The notes: a model not told the origin generated them from the sequence alone. DNA of 64,000 nucleotides from Chryseobacterium arthrosphaerae (GCF_001684965.1 NZ_MAYG01000001.1:310001-374000); one strand, 5' to 3'; shown: positions 8,701 to 17,774, counted from the stretch's first letter. Program-made: numbers and translations.

Positions 8701-8970
8701 AAAATCTGCGTAATCTGCATAATCTGCAAGAGCAAAAAAGGTATTCCAGATTCGCAAAAAAGATCCGGATATTTAAGATTATATTATTTTCTCGCTGATT
8801 TCACAGATCACGCAGATGATGTAAAATCTGCATAATCTATATGATCTGCGGGAGTTTGAAAAAGGATGAGAAAACTAGAAATAAACAGCATTCAGTTTTA
8901 TCGGAGATAAAATCTTTGCAACTTAAAAAAAACTTAGCAGAGAATTATCTTGCGCCCTTGCGTTTTTCCA
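8701..8970. repeat. degenerate intergenic repeat cluster (AATCTGC and TTGCG words)
   Basis: This stretch lies in a 435-bp gene-free gap between convergent genes. At 8701-8730 the word AATCTGC recurs every 9-10 bases. At 8795-8820 a GATTTCACAGATCACGCAGA segment carries the same word in the opposite orientation. At 8822-8854 the word recurs again. At 8911-8970 a second family follows (AACTTAG, then TTGCGCCCTTGCG). I see no reading frame of note. Similar word repeats are, to my recollection, common between genes in flavobacteria, but I cannot verify that here. Confidence 0.5.
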
Positions 8971-8997
8971 ACGTATTTTTCCAATCCGAAAAACAGG

Positions 8998-9873
8998 TTA
9001 GGTATCCGTTTTGATCCAATTCAGGATATTAGGATAAATAATACTGTCCCTTTTTCTTTTGTTGAAAAACCTCGGTACATGGCCTGTTCTTTCCATAAAG
9101 ATAAACTTATGAAGAACGTTCATATGGGTAAGGGCAGAATCCATCGCTATTCCCTGATGCTGATTGACCAGAAAATCATTGTTCCCCTGGAATAAAAGAG
9201 TGGGTACATTGGTGATATTGGCAATGGGACTGGCTTCTTTAAAGGCTTCAGCGATATTTTTCCGGTCAAATTTAGTTCCTACTACTTTCTGAAAAGTAGG
9301 AGAGGTATATTTTGAATAAAAAGAATTAAGATATTCCGGACTGTAAAAATCAGTCGGGCCGCTCAGAGAAATGATTTTTTTGATCTGATCGGGATGCTGG
9401 TATCCGTAGAGCAGGGCGAGATGTCCACCGGCACTTTCTCCCAGGATGATATAATTGTTGGGAAGAAGTTCTGCTTTTTCCGTTAAAGCATTGAACCTTT
9501 CAATTGCAGAACCGATATCATCAAGCTGTTGCTTATAGGTGATCTTTTTCCGGGTAGACACCAGCCGGTAATTCATATTGATGCTTGGGATCTTATTGCT
9601 GAAAAGCATTTTCTGAATCTGGATCATATGTTCCTTCCTTCCCAGGGTCCAGGCGCCACCATGTACGATTAAAACAACAGGAGCATCTTTTGCATAATCT
9701 TTTGGAAGAAAAATATCCATTTTCTGCCTTTTATGCTCTCCGTATTTAAAATTATAGATCTTCTGCTGGCCATCAGGACCTACCCAAACCCTGAATCTCG
9801 TATTACAGGACTGCAGAAGAAAACTGACGAGTCCCATAACGAAAAAATGATACCTGAGAATGAGCTTTTTCAT
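8998..9873 (-). CDS. alpha/beta hydrolase (esterase/lipase) lipoprotein
   Basis: A 291-residue predicted lipoprotein: the signal peptide ends in LLQSC with the lipidated Cys at residue 23. The alpha/beta-hydrolase core shows an oxyanion-hole HGGAW at 71-75, a nucleophile elbow GESAG with Ser147, and likely Asp233 (QGNNDFLV) and His265 (RTGHVP). HGGAW and GESAG place it in the HSL/carboxylesterase-like BD-FAE group. It probably hydrolyses short-chain esters in the periplasm or at the outer membrane. The substrate is unknown. It is followed, on the same strand, by the repeat-rich gap; a serine hydrolase lipoprotein gene lies upstream. Confidence 0.87.
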   Translation of the reverse strand: MKKLILRYHFFVMGLVSFLLQSCNTRFRVWVGPDGQQKIYNFKYGEHKRQKMDIFLPKDYAKDAPVVLIVHGGAWTLGRKEHMIQIQKMLFSNKIPSINMNYRLVSTRKKITYKQQLDDIGSAIERFNALTEKAELLPNNYIILGESAGGHLALLYGYQHPDQIKKIISLSGPTDFYSPEYLNSFYSKYTSPTFQKVVGTKFDRKNIAEAFKEASPIANITNVPTLLFQGNNDFLVNQHQGIAMDSALTHMNVLHKFIFMERTGHVPRFFNKRKRDSIIYPNILNWIKTDT

Positions 9874-9931
9874 AAAGTAAAAATACTGAAAATTCCATTG
9901 ATAATGAAGTGATTTAGGATCGGAATAGTGC

Positions 9932-11323
9932 CTAAAGCCTTTCTGCAGTTTTTGATGAAAGCCCTTTTTTGATCATGACAGCATCTTTTTCACCCTTTTT
10001 GAAAATAAAAGTTACTTCCGTGTCATCATCCTGCACAAAAAATACATTCTCTTTTTCAGCCCGTATCTGTATTTTAGGATCATTATTGTTCTGCATGAAA
10101 AGCCGGCCGTTTTCATACAGGATATGAATCACATCATTTTCTGAAAGTGCATAATTGCCGGCGTATTTTTTAAGCACATCATCCCCCAGTGTTATTTCCT
10201 TCCTGGGCTGAGGAAGCTGGTAGGGCTGCCCTAATAGCGCTGCCAGGATAGTATTTCCTGCTTTCTCCAGCTTTTTACTCGTGATATTGTTGAGAAGAAT
10301 AATGCAGAGGTCATCATCAGGGAGCATGGCAAAATAACTGGTGGAGCCTTCTATATTTCCACCATGATTAATGAGTTTCTTTCCATAAAGATCGTCAATG
10401 AACCATCCATAGCCGTAACTGCTTAAATAGGGCGTGGTCGCCTTTTTAAATGCTTCTTTGGAAACAATTTTATAATCCCTCAATCCTTTATAATAATGGT
10501 AAAGGTCCTCCACGGTACTGTAGATCTGGCCTGCAGGTCCTGTTAATGAAGGATTCCAGATTTCTGTTTTTTCCTGTTTTGTTTTTGAAATATAGGAGTA
10601 GGGAACTGTTTTATACGGGCTCTTTAAAGCTAGGTAATCAAAACCGGTGTGGGGCATCTTCAGAGGCTCCAGAATATTTTTTCTTATAGCATTTTCATAG
10701 GAGAGTCCTGTTACTTTTTCAATGATGATTCCCAGCAGAATATATCCTGAATTGGTATAAGAGAATTGGGTACCGGGTTCAAAATCCAGGGGTTCATTTT
10801 TAAAAAAAGAAAGTTCTCTGTTTTTGGGAATAGTTTCTCCTGTGTGAAGCAGACGGAAGTATTCTTTATTCCGTAATGCCTCATAGATTCCTGAGGTATG
10901 GGTGAGGAGGTGCTCAATTGTAATTTCATTTCCTCTGGGATAATCCGGAATAAACTTTGAAACAGGATCTTTAACGGAAAGTTTCCCCTCTTCATTTAAC
11001 TTTACGATCATTAAGGCTGTGAAAGATTTGGTTAAAGAAGCAATCTGATAAATACTTTTATTCTGATTCGGGATCTTTTTCCCGGCATCTTGCCAGCCGT
11101 AGGACTTTTCAAAAATGGTTGTATTCTGATAATGCACCAAAGCGGTTCCATTAAACTTATTAATTGAAGCGTAGGCTTTTATAATGCTGTCTGTCTCCTG
11201 TTTTTTCTTTTCCTGATTCGTAGTGCTGATATTCAGCTTAGCCTGAGCTTTTAAAGATGAGCAGGCTGTTCCTGATATAAAAATCAAACACCCTAAAGCT
11301 AAAATATAAGATTGAGACCGCAT
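9932..11323 (-). CDS. serine hydrolase, beta-lactamase class C/PBP-like, lipoprotein
   Basis: A 463-residue protein with a lipoprotein signal peptide (lipobox around GTACS, Cys21). The class C beta-lactamase/DD-peptidase fold shows SLTK at residues 96-99 (catalytic Ser96 and Lys99), YTN at 189-191, and an HGG segment (INHGGNIEG) in place of the KTG box. The C-terminal 100 residues form the extra domain seen in esterase or D-aminopeptidase-type members. It may be an esterase or peptidase rather than an antibiotic-resistance enzyme. The gene upstream of the esterase on the same strand, it could be cotranscribed with it (58-nt gap). Confidence 0.87.
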   Translation of the reverse strand: MRSQSYILALGCLIFISGTACSSLKAQAKLNISTTNQEKKKQETDSIIKAYASINKFNGTALVHYQNTTIFEKSYGWQDAGKKIPNQNKSIYQIASLTKSFTALMIVKLNEEGKLSVKDPVSKFIPDYPRGNEITIEHLLTHTSGIYEALRNKEYFRLLHTGETIPKNRELSFFKNEPLDFEPGTQFSYTNSGYILLGIIIEKVTGLSYENAIRKNILEPLKMPHTGFDYLALKSPYKTVPYSYISKTKQEKTEIWNPSLTGPAGQIYSTVEDLYHYYKGLRDYKIVSKEAFKKATTPYLSSYGYGWFIDDLYGKKLINHGGNIEGSTSYFAMLPDDDLCIILLNNITSKKLEKAGNTILAALLGQPYQLPQPRKEITLGDDVLKKYAGNYALSENDVIHILYENGRLFMQNNNDPKIQIRAEKENVFFVQDDDTEVTFIFKKGEKDAVMIKKGLSSKTAERL

Positions 11324-11470
11324 AATATCTGGTTTTAAAAAAACAGTTAAAAGTAAGCAGACTTTTGTTTATATCAACAGCTTGAGCATAAAATATTTAA
11401 AAGATATTCTTCTTTAGTATTTTATATTCACCTTATTGGAAATTATAGATTTTTGGATATCAGAATTATT

Positions 11471-12293
11471 TCATTCAGGAATTGTATTTCTGGCGCATTG
11501 AGTGTCTGCCCGGTAAATAATGGTTGTAGAATATCCAGCCTTACAGTGACACGGATTTTGATTATTGCTGTAACGGGATTTTTTTAAGACAGCCTGGTTC
11601 TTCCGATTGAATTGATAGGAATCATTAACATTGTATTCTCTGATTCTTTTTTCAAACGTACCATCTTCCTTCGCGTAAGAATATTCTTCAGTGAGAATTC
11701 CATTTTTGTAGACCTCGGAAAGCGATGGGCCATAAAAAGAATCTCTGTAAAAATAGGTGTATTCATCAAATTCATTTCCATGCTGATGAAAATGGTATGT
11801 CAGCTGATCCTGTGAATTGTAGTAATAGAATGAAGCTTCATAATTGAGATCATCCTTTTTTTCCTGATTGTAAAGCCGGAGATACTTTTCGCCGGAATTC
11901 AGATCAACGGGCTGTAGACTAATATTGTTTTCAGTGCCTTTATACCGTATTTTTGAGGGTGAGCCTTCGTATATAAAATAGAATTTTCTGTTATCACCGG
12001 ATTCCTGTGAGTAATAAACTTTATTCAGAGCGTCATATCTGATATTTTCAGGGCAATGGAGGCTGATCTTGTCCTTGTATTTTTCAAATGCTCTTTCAGA
12101 TAAGCCTTTTTGAAGGTCAGTGAATCTTCCGTAAATTTTAACACCCCGGTCGCTGTTGATTTCGGAAATGATTTTTTGGCTGTTTTCATTACAGACAGTG
12201 GTGAGAGATTTTAAATAGCATTGGAAGATAATCCGGCTCTTTCTGGGCCGGGAACAGGATAGGGAATAAGAGAAGGAGTAAGTTTATTTTCAT
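11471..12293 (-). pseudogene. frameshifted gene for a secreted hypothetical protein
   Basis: On the minus strand an ATG at 12291-12293 opens a clear signal peptide (MKINLLLLLFPILFPAQK), but this frame stops after about 34 codons. One base over, an uninterrupted frame of more than 240 codons runs to a TGA at 11471-11473; it has no in-frame ATG. It reads like a real soluble, Tyr-, Asn- and Lys-rich protein (CNENSQKIISEIN, then HQHGNEFDEYTYFYRDSF), and ends near CHCKAGYSTTII. The span is 823 nt, one base over a multiple of three. The simplest reading is a single-base insertion (or loss of two) between about 12200 and 12250, by mutation or sequencing error. No known family is recognised; it resembles MORN-like or antitoxin-like secreted proteins only superficially. 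Confidence 0.7.
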
Positions 12294-12396
12294 CTATTCA
12301 GCATATTTATTTTAATTTGAAAGGTACAAAATGATCCTAAAGAAGGATCCTTAAAATTATTGTTTTAAGAAACGTCTGTAAATAGAATTAAATATT

Positions 12397-12404
12397 TATT
12401 TTTG
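12397..12404 (+). promoter_or_regulatory. -7 promoter element of the DUF808 gene
   Basis: TATTTTTG matches TAnnTTTG; the ATG follows at 12439. No convincing -33 element is seen. Confidence 0.5.
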
Positions 12405-12438
12405 CTGAACTTAACAAAGATTAAAAAATTATTAAAAT

Positions 12439-13320
12439 ATGGCATCAGGCTTTTTTGCAATTTTAGATGATATTGCAGCATTGATGGATGATGTGGCGGT
12501 TACCAGTAAAATAGCTACACAAAAGACTGCAGGTATTTTGGGAGACGATCTGGCTGTAAATGCAGAAAAAGCCACGGGTTTTCTTTCTTCCAGGGAACTT
12601 CCGGTCTTATGGGCGATTACTAAAGGTTCATTCATCAACAAACTTATTATTCTTCCCATTGCGTTTCTGCTCAACTGGCTGTACAAACCGGCAATTGAGA
12701 TGATTCTTATTCTGGGTGGTCTGTATCTTGCCTTTGAAGGGGTGGAAAAAATCATAGAATTCCTGTTTCACCGTTCCAAAAAAGGGCATGAAGTGATGGA
12801 AGAAAGCAAAGAAGATGAGAATTCTGAGGTTTCTGAAAAAGCAAAAATAAATTCTGCGATCAGAACAGATTTTATTCTTTCGATCGAAATCGTCATTATT
12901 GCACTGGGAACTGTGATTCAGCAGGAACACCCGCTTCTTACACAGATTTTAACCGTTACTTTTGTGTCATTCATCGCTACTGTTGGTGTATATGGAATCG
13001 TTGCGCTTATCGTGAGAATGGATGATGCAGGATTCAAACTGATCAAAAAAAGCCATGATAAAGGAGTGATTTCAAAACTTGGACACTTATTGGTAAAAGC
13101 GCTTCCTGTTATTATCAAGATATTAGGTGTGGTGGGAACAATTGCTTTAATCCTGGTTTCAGGAGGTATTTTTGCCCACAATATCCATTACCTGCATGAG
13201 CTGCTTCCGACGTGGCCTTCCATGTTAAAAGAATTTACTTTCGGAATTGTAGGAGGATTGGCTGCTGTAGCTGTATTTACCATAGGAAAAGGAATCTATT
13301 CTTTAGTAACAAAGAAATAA
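12439..13320 (+). CDS. DUF808 family (YedI-like) inner-membrane protein
   Basis: A 293-residue polytopic protein. The N-terminus MASGFFAILDDIAALMDD and the following DLAVNAEKATGF segment are the hallmark of the DUF808/YedI family. Several hydrophobic segments occur (about 70-105, 145-165, 172-195, 215-240 and 265-285). A charged, Glu/Lys-rich cytosolic loop at about 110-140 carries a HRSKKGHEVMEESKEDE segment. The family function is unknown. It is a single-gene unit with a promoter element in front and a strong terminator behind. Confidence 0.88.
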   Translation: MASGFFAILDDIAALMDDVAVTSKIATQKTAGILGDDLAVNAEKATGFLSSRELPVLWAITKGSFINKLIILPIAFLLNWLYKPAIEMILILGGLYLAFEGVEKIIEFLFHRSKKGHEVMEESKEDENSEVSEKAKINSAIRTDFILSIEIVIIALGTVIQQEHPLLTQILTVTFVSFIATVGVYGIVALIVRMDDAGFKLIKKSHDKGVISKLGHLLVKALPVIIKILGVVGTIALILVSGGIFAHNIHYLHELLPTWPSMLKEFTFGIVGGLAAVAVFTIGKGIYSLVTKK

Positions 13321-13343
13321 AAATCCGTTTCAAAGAGATATAG

Positions 13344-13373
13344 AATCCTGTTTCACATGAAGCAGGATTTTTT
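13344..13373 (+). terminator. terminator after the DUF808 gene
   Basis: AATCCTG at 13344-13350 pairs with CAGGATT at 13363-13369 around a TTTCACATGAAG loop that can extend the stem. A T run follows. It overlaps the end of the convergent gene. Confidence 0.75.
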
Positions 13374-14385
13374 AGTTTTTATTCAAATACAAACGAATTA
13401 ATTGCGACACTGTAACTGTTTTGCTTCCAAACATTTCCTTTGCCCAGATTTTAGGGGACTTGAGTTTTTCCAGAATCAGGAAAAGAGCAAAACCCTCATC
13501 CTGCGACCACCATTTTTTATTTCTTCTGACTCCTTCTAAGGCTACATTTTTGTCAATATTACCGCCTTTGGGATCGATAAGCCATAAATACATGGAATAT
13601 TGCCCGAGCCCTTCCATCGTAAGGAATAAATCATCCATTTCAGCCAGACTTTTATATTCGTTTTTAAAGTATTTTTCCTGCCTTTGATCCATAAGATCCA
13701 ATCCTTTTAATACCTTTTCTATATTGAAGCGGTTATCTGCAATACTGCTGTAAAAACTATTGACCTCAATATTGTAAAGATTCATATAGGTATCTTGTTT
13801 GCTGAAAATATTTTGAATAATATCATCACTGATACCGATCCCGAAATTAACCTGTTTTTCGAACAGGGAGATCTTCATCCCAAAATTCTGCATTTGCTGA
13901 GAATGGGAAAATTCATGAATAAAAACTCCGGTAATTAAATTATTAAGCCCAAGTTCTTTACTTTCTACACCTGCTTTTTTCCAGAAGCCCGGCAAAGGCA
14001 TTACAAAAAATGAGTGATGTTTAGTATTGGGGATCTCTGAGGCAAAAGACATAATTCCTACCGCAACTTTCGTTTTGTCCGGTAATGTAAGGCTGTCATG
14101 GTGCAGGGCTTTTTTCCAGTGTAATTTCAGGTTTAAAAGATCCGGCCCTTTGATAGCTTCACCATCACTTATTGAAACGGAAGAAGTAGAGTAGATATAT
14201 TTCTCATCAAAGAAAACAAATTCTACAGGCTGAAGCTTATTGATCTTATAAATGTCTTTATAAACCAGTGTCCATGCTGAAAACCATTGGGCAATCGTAT
14301 GATTAAACTCTGTGTCTGCAGCTTGCTGGCCAAATGTCTTCAACTGGAAAATACAGAAGAATAGGCAAATATATATTCCTTTCAT
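13372..14385 (-). CDS. secreted hypothetical protein with HExxH motif
   Basis: A 337-residue protein with an N-terminal signal peptide (MKGIYICLFFCIFQLKTFGQ). A zinc-metallopeptidase-type HEFSH motif lies at residues 157-161 in a hydrophobic-then-polar context (LITGVFIHEFSHSQQMQ). Downstream acidic residues, for example in NLYNIEVNSFY, could supply a third ligand as in gluzincins, but I cannot identify it with certainty. It could be a periplasmic or outer-membrane-associated metalloprotease. No family name is assigned. It converges on the DUF808 gene and lies downstream of dnaJ on the same strand, separated by a terminator. Confidence 0.75.
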   Translation of the reverse strand: MKGIYICLFFCIFQLKTFGQQAADTEFNHTIAQWFSAWTLVYKDIYKINKLQPVEFVFFDEKYIYSTSSVSISDGEAIKGPDLLNLKLHWKKALHHDSLTLPDKTKVAVGIMSFASEIPNTKHHSFFVMPLPGFWKKAGVESKELGLNNLITGVFIHEFSHSQQMQNFGMKISLFEKQVNFGIGISDDIIQNIFSKQDTYMNLYNIEVNSFYSSIADNRFNIEKVLKGLDLMDQRQEKYFKNEYKSLAEMDDLFLTMEGLGQYSMYLWLIDPKGGNIDKNVALEGVRRNKKWWSQDEGFALFLILEKLKSPKIWAKEMFGSKTVTVSQLIRLYLNKN

Positions 14386-14422
14386 TTTCAGACTTTTTGT
14401 TGAAGCCTAATATACACATTAT

Positions 14423-14446
14423 AAAAAAAGAGACCCTAGGGTCTCT
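14423..14446 (-). terminator. terminator after dnaJ
   Basis: AGAGACCC-TA-GGGTCTCT (14429-14446) is a perfect palindrome. On the minus strand it is followed by a seven-T run, just after the dnaJ stop codon. Confidence 0.85.
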
Positions 14447-14452
14447 CATATA

Positions 14453-15571
14453 TTAATTGAATAAATCTTTCACTTTATCAAAAAAAGTTTTTTCCTTTCC
14501 GGACGGTTCTGCAACCATTTCGCCGCTGGACATCTGCTTTTCAAAGAATTCTTTCTGATCTTTGGTAAGCTTTTGAGGAGTCCATACATTGATGTGGATG
14601 AACATGTCTCCTTTACCATAGCTGTCAATGCTAGGAAGTCCTTTTCCGGCTAATCTCAGAATTTTTCCGGATTGTGTTCCCGGATCAACGGTGATTTTTA
14701 CTTTCCCGCCTACTGTAGGGATTTCTTTTTTAGTTCCTAAAGCAGCTTCAGCAAACGATACATACAATTCCTGGTGAAGGTTGTCACCTTCTCTTTTGAT
14801 GGTCTGATCCACTTCCTCTTCAATGATCACCAAAAGGTCACCCGGAGTTCCGCCAAACGGAGCATCATTTCCTTTTCCTCTTACATTAAGCTGGATTCCG
14901 TCTCTTGCTCCTGCAGGAATATTGATCGTAATTTCCTCTTCGTCTTTTACAAGACCCTGAGCGTTTGCGCCTGCCGGAATTTTATCGGCAACTTTACCGA
15001 TTCCCTGGCACGTTCCACAGGTTGTTTGGGTCTGCATCTGGCCGAACATCGTGTTCATTACTTTAAGCTGAACACCCGAACCGTTACAGGTAGGACAGGT
15101 TTTTGAAGTGGCACCTTCTGCCATCTTCATTTTTTTTACTTTAATGGTTTTGTGAGTTCCGTTTACCATTTCCTCAAGGTTCAGCTTGATTCTGATTCTT
15201 AAATTAGAACCTTTCACCTGCTGACGGCCGCCTCCGCCACCGCCGAAACCTCCGAAACCTCCACCGAAAATATCACCAAACTGGCTGAAGATATCTTCCA
15301 TGTTCATACCACCTCCGAAGCCTCCGCCTCCGAAACCACCGTTTCCGCCCATTCCGGCATGTCCGAACTGGTCGTATCTGGCACGTTTCTGATCGTCGCT
15401 CAATACCTCATAGGCTTCAGCAGCTTCTTTAAATTTCTCTTCGGCCTCTTTATCTCCCGGATTTTTATCAGGGTGATATTTGATGGCCATTTTACGGTAT
15501 GCTTTTTTTATTTCGTCGCCTGATGCAGATTTGCTGATCTCAAGAACCTCGTAATAATCTCTTTTTGACAT
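14453..15571 (-). CDS. dnaJ: chaperone DnaJ (Hsp40) with a reduced zinc domain
   Basis: A type I-like J protein of 372 residues that delivers clients to DnaK and stimulates its ATPase. It has a J domain (residues 1-70) with HPD at 33-35, a Gly/Phe-rich linker (72-115), a substrate-binding C-terminal part, and a dimerisation end. The central zinc domain has only two CxxCxGxG motifs (CPTCNGSG at 159-166 and CGTCQGIG at 185-192) instead of four. By spacing and flanking sequence these are canonical motifs 2 and 3 (zinc centre II). Motifs 1 and 4 (centre I) are replaced by cysteine-free sequence. It is downstream of grpE in the same direction (about 100 nt apart). Confidence 0.95.
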   Translation of the reverse strand: MSKRDYYEVLEISKSASGDEIKKAYRKMAIKYHPDKNPGDKEAEEKFKEAAEAYEVLSDDQKRARYDQFGHAGMGGNGGFGGGGFGGGMNMEDIFSQFGDIFGGGFGGFGGGGGGRQQVKGSNLRIRIKLNLEEMVNGTHKTIKVKKMKMAEGATSKTCPTCNGSGVQLKVMNTMFGQMQTQTTCGTCQGIGKVADKIPAGANAQGLVKDEEEITINIPAGARDGIQLNVRGKGNDAPFGGTPGDLLVIIEEEVDQTIKREGDNLHQELYVSFAEAALGTKKEIPTVGGKVKITVDPGTQSGKILRLAGKGLPSIDSYGKGDMFIHINVWTPQKLTKDQKEFFEKQMSSGEMVAEPSGKEKTFFDKVKDLFN

Positions 15572-15671
15572 GACAATTAAATAATTGATTGTTGATAAAT
15601 GATAAAAGATATTTTAAAGTTTAATAAATGAACGTCATCAATTATCACCCATCATTTATCATTTATGAATT

Positions 15672-16208
15672 TTAGTTTCCTGTTACTACTTTTGCGAAAC
15701 GGATCACTTTATCATTCAAAGTATATCCTGTTTCAATAACGTCTACGATCTTTCCTTTCAACTCTTCCGATGGAGCAGGAATCTGGGTAATAGCCTCATG
15801 GAAATCCACATTAAAGCTGTCACCGGCATTTACTTCCATTGCTTTTAATCCTTTTTCGGTAAGTTTATTTTTGAATTTCTGATAGATCAATTCCACCCCT
15901 TGCAGATCAGATGGATTTCCGTTTTTAGCGATTTCTTTCAATGCTCTTTCAAAATCATCCAAAACGCCCAGCATAGAAACCATCATATCCTGGTTGGCAT
16001 ATTGGAAAAACTCCATTTTTTCTTTAGAGGTTCTTTTTTTATAATTTTCGAATTCAGCATACAATCTGATGTAACGGTCTTTTTCTTCTGCCAAAAGTTC
16101 CTCAGCAGAAGGAGCAGCTGTCACATTGTCCTGAGGTGTTGCTTCATTCTGAACGTTGTTATCTTCCTGATTATTGATGCTTTCTTCGTTAATATCCTGA
16201 TTTTCCAT
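15672..16208 (-). CDS. grpE: nucleotide exchange factor GrpE
   Basis: A 178-residue co-chaperone that releases ADP from DnaK. It has an acidic, low-complexity N-terminus (about 1-35), a long helix that dimerises (about 40-90, EEKDRYIRLYAEFENYKKR), and a beta domain with the family signature near the C-terminus (FHEAITQIP, then GYTLNDKVIRFAKVVT). dnaJ follows on the same strand. The grpE-dnaJ order is common in Bacteroidetes and points to a heat-shock unit. No CIRCE-like element was seen upstream. Confidence 0.95.
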   Translation of the reverse strand: MENQDINEESINNQEDNNVQNEATPQDNVTAAPSAEELLAEEKDRYIRLYAEFENYKKRTSKEKMEFFQYANQDMMVSMLGVLDDFERALKEIAKNGNPSDLQGVELIYQKFKNKLTEKGLKAMEVNAGDSFNVDFHEAITQIPAPSEELKGKIVDVIETGYTLNDKVIRFAKVVTGN

Positions 16209-16348
16209 AATTCAATATTTATTTACAGAATTGTTTGACAAAGAACCTGCCAAAGGAAAAAAGAAGACATTTAGGCAGAAAAGAGGAAAATGCAAATGGC
16301 CGAATTTGAACATATTGTTTACCCGGTTCTTAGTACATTGAAGCATTA

Positions 16349-17683
16349 TTACTCTCCCGTGAATGTCTGATACAGCAGATAAAGATTTAAAATAATGATA
16401 ATAACGGAAATAATCCATACACAGACTTTCAGAAAAGGCTTGTTGACGAATTCCCCCATTTTCGCCTTGTCATTCGTAAACATCACCAAGGGAACAACAG
16501 CAAAACTCAGCTGCATAGAGAGGATAACCTGGCTTAAAACCAATAATTCTGTGGTGCCCTGTTCTCCATAGAGAATCGCTACAATCAGTGCGGGAACTAC
16601 TGCAATAAGTCTTGTGATCAGTCTTCGGAGCCATGGTTTTAATCTGATGTTGAGGAATCCCTCCATCACGATCTGTCCTGCAAGGGTACCGGTAAGTGTT
16701 GAGTTCTGACCGGATGCCAGTAAAGCAATTGCAAAAGCAATACTTGCCATTGAAGCCCCTAAAATAGGAGTCAGCATTTTATAGGCATCGTGAATATCTG
16801 CGACATGTTCATTGCCTGTGGTATGAAAAGTTGCTGCTGCCAGGATAAGAATTGCCGCATTGATGAAGAATGCGAGCATCAGGGAAACCGTACTGTCTAA
16901 AGTGGCAAATTTTATTGCTTCTTTTTTTCCTTCCCTGTCACGGGTATAGTCTCTGGTCTGAACAATACTGCTGTGAAGGTAAAGATTATGCGGCATAACG
17001 GTGGCTCCCAGAATTCCTATGGCAATATACAGCATTGCAGGGTTCTGAATAATTTCCTTTTGCGGAACCAATCCCCCAAGAATTTCGTTGAATGCAGGTT
17101 GAGAAATCACAATTTCGTAGACAAAACAAGCCAGAATGATAAAGATAAGTCCGCCGACGATACTTTCTATCCAACGGAATCCTTTAGCCTGAAGCAAAAG
17201 AATGACAAGAACATCAACGGTTGTAATCACGATTCCCCATGTCAGCGGAATATGAAATAAGAGGTTTAAGGCAATGGCAGAACCAATGACCTCGGCGAGA
17301 TCACAGGCGGCAATCGCTATTTCACAGAATACCCAGAGGATAAAATTTGTGGTAGGACTGAAGTGATCCCTGCAGGCCTGTGCAAGATCTCTTTCGGCAA
17401 CAACTCCGAGCTTAACAGATAGATGCTGTAAAACCATCGCAAAAATATTGGATATAAGGATCACTGAAAGTAACGTATACCCGAACTGCGCTCCTCCGGC
17501 AATATCCGTAGCCCAGTTCCCTGGATCCATATAGCCTACTGCTACCATAAGTCCGGGGCCTGCAAAAGCAAGATACTTCCTCCAAAAACTTGCTTTTTTA
17601 GGTACTTTTATAGAAGAATAGACTTCCGATAGGGAGTGGGATGTTTTATCTTTTCGCCAGGCGCTTTTTATATTGAAATTCAT
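16349..17683 (-). CDS. mntH: NRAMP family divalent metal (Mn2+/Fe2+) transporter
   Basis: A 444-residue proton-coupled transporter with about 11 membrane segments. The metal-binding DPGNWATD motif is in TM1 (about residues 52-59) and MPHNLYLHSS is in TM6; both are diagnostic of NRAMP/MntH. The N-terminus of about 30 residues is cytosolic and basic. It is a single-gene unit. A 6-6-6 inverted repeat overlaps its -7 box, suggesting metal-dependent repression. The symbol mntH reflects the family; the preferred metal is not proven by sequence. Confidence 0.92.
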   Translation of the reverse strand: MNFNIKSAWRKDKTSHSLSEVYSSIKVPKKASFWRKYLAFAGPGLMVAVGYMDPGNWATDIAGGAQFGYTLLSVILISNIFAMVLQHLSVKLGVVAERDLAQACRDHFSPTTNFILWVFCEIAIAACDLAEVIGSAIALNLLFHIPLTWGIVITTVDVLVILLLQAKGFRWIESIVGGLIFIILACFVYEIVISQPAFNEILGGLVPQKEIIQNPAMLYIAIGILGATVMPHNLYLHSSIVQTRDYTRDREGKKEAIKFATLDSTVSLMLAFFINAAILILAAATFHTTGNEHVADIHDAYKMLTPILGASMASIAFAIALLASGQNSTLTGTLAGQIVMEGFLNIRLKPWLRRLITRLIAVVPALIVAILYGEQGTTELLVLSQVILSMQLSFAVVPLVMFTNDKAKMGEFVNKPFLKVCVWIISVIIIILNLYLLYQTFTGE

Positions 17684-17686
17684 AAA

Positions 17687-17710
17687 TGTTAGAAATGACT
17701 AACAAATTTA
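17687..17710 (-). promoter_or_regulatory. mntH promoter with overlapping inverted repeat
   Basis: On the minus strand TAAATTTG (17703-17710) matches TAnnTTTG. TGTTAG (17687-17692) and CTAACA (17699-17704) are exact inverted arms with a 6-bp spacer, covering the start-site side of the -7 box. A TTAG-N6-CTAA core resembles DtxR/MntR-type operators; the assignment is an inference. Confidence 0.5.
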
Positions 17711-17742
17711 ATTAAATAAATGTAAACACAAAAATCATGGCC

Positions 17743-17774
17743 ATAAAAAATCCCGGAAATCACTTCCCGGGATT
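17743..17774 (-). terminator. terminator after the DUF937-OmpA gene
   Basis: On the minus strand, AATCCCGGGAA pairs with TTTCCGGGATT around a short loop and is followed by a T run. It lies 23 nt after the stop codon. Confidence 0.75.
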
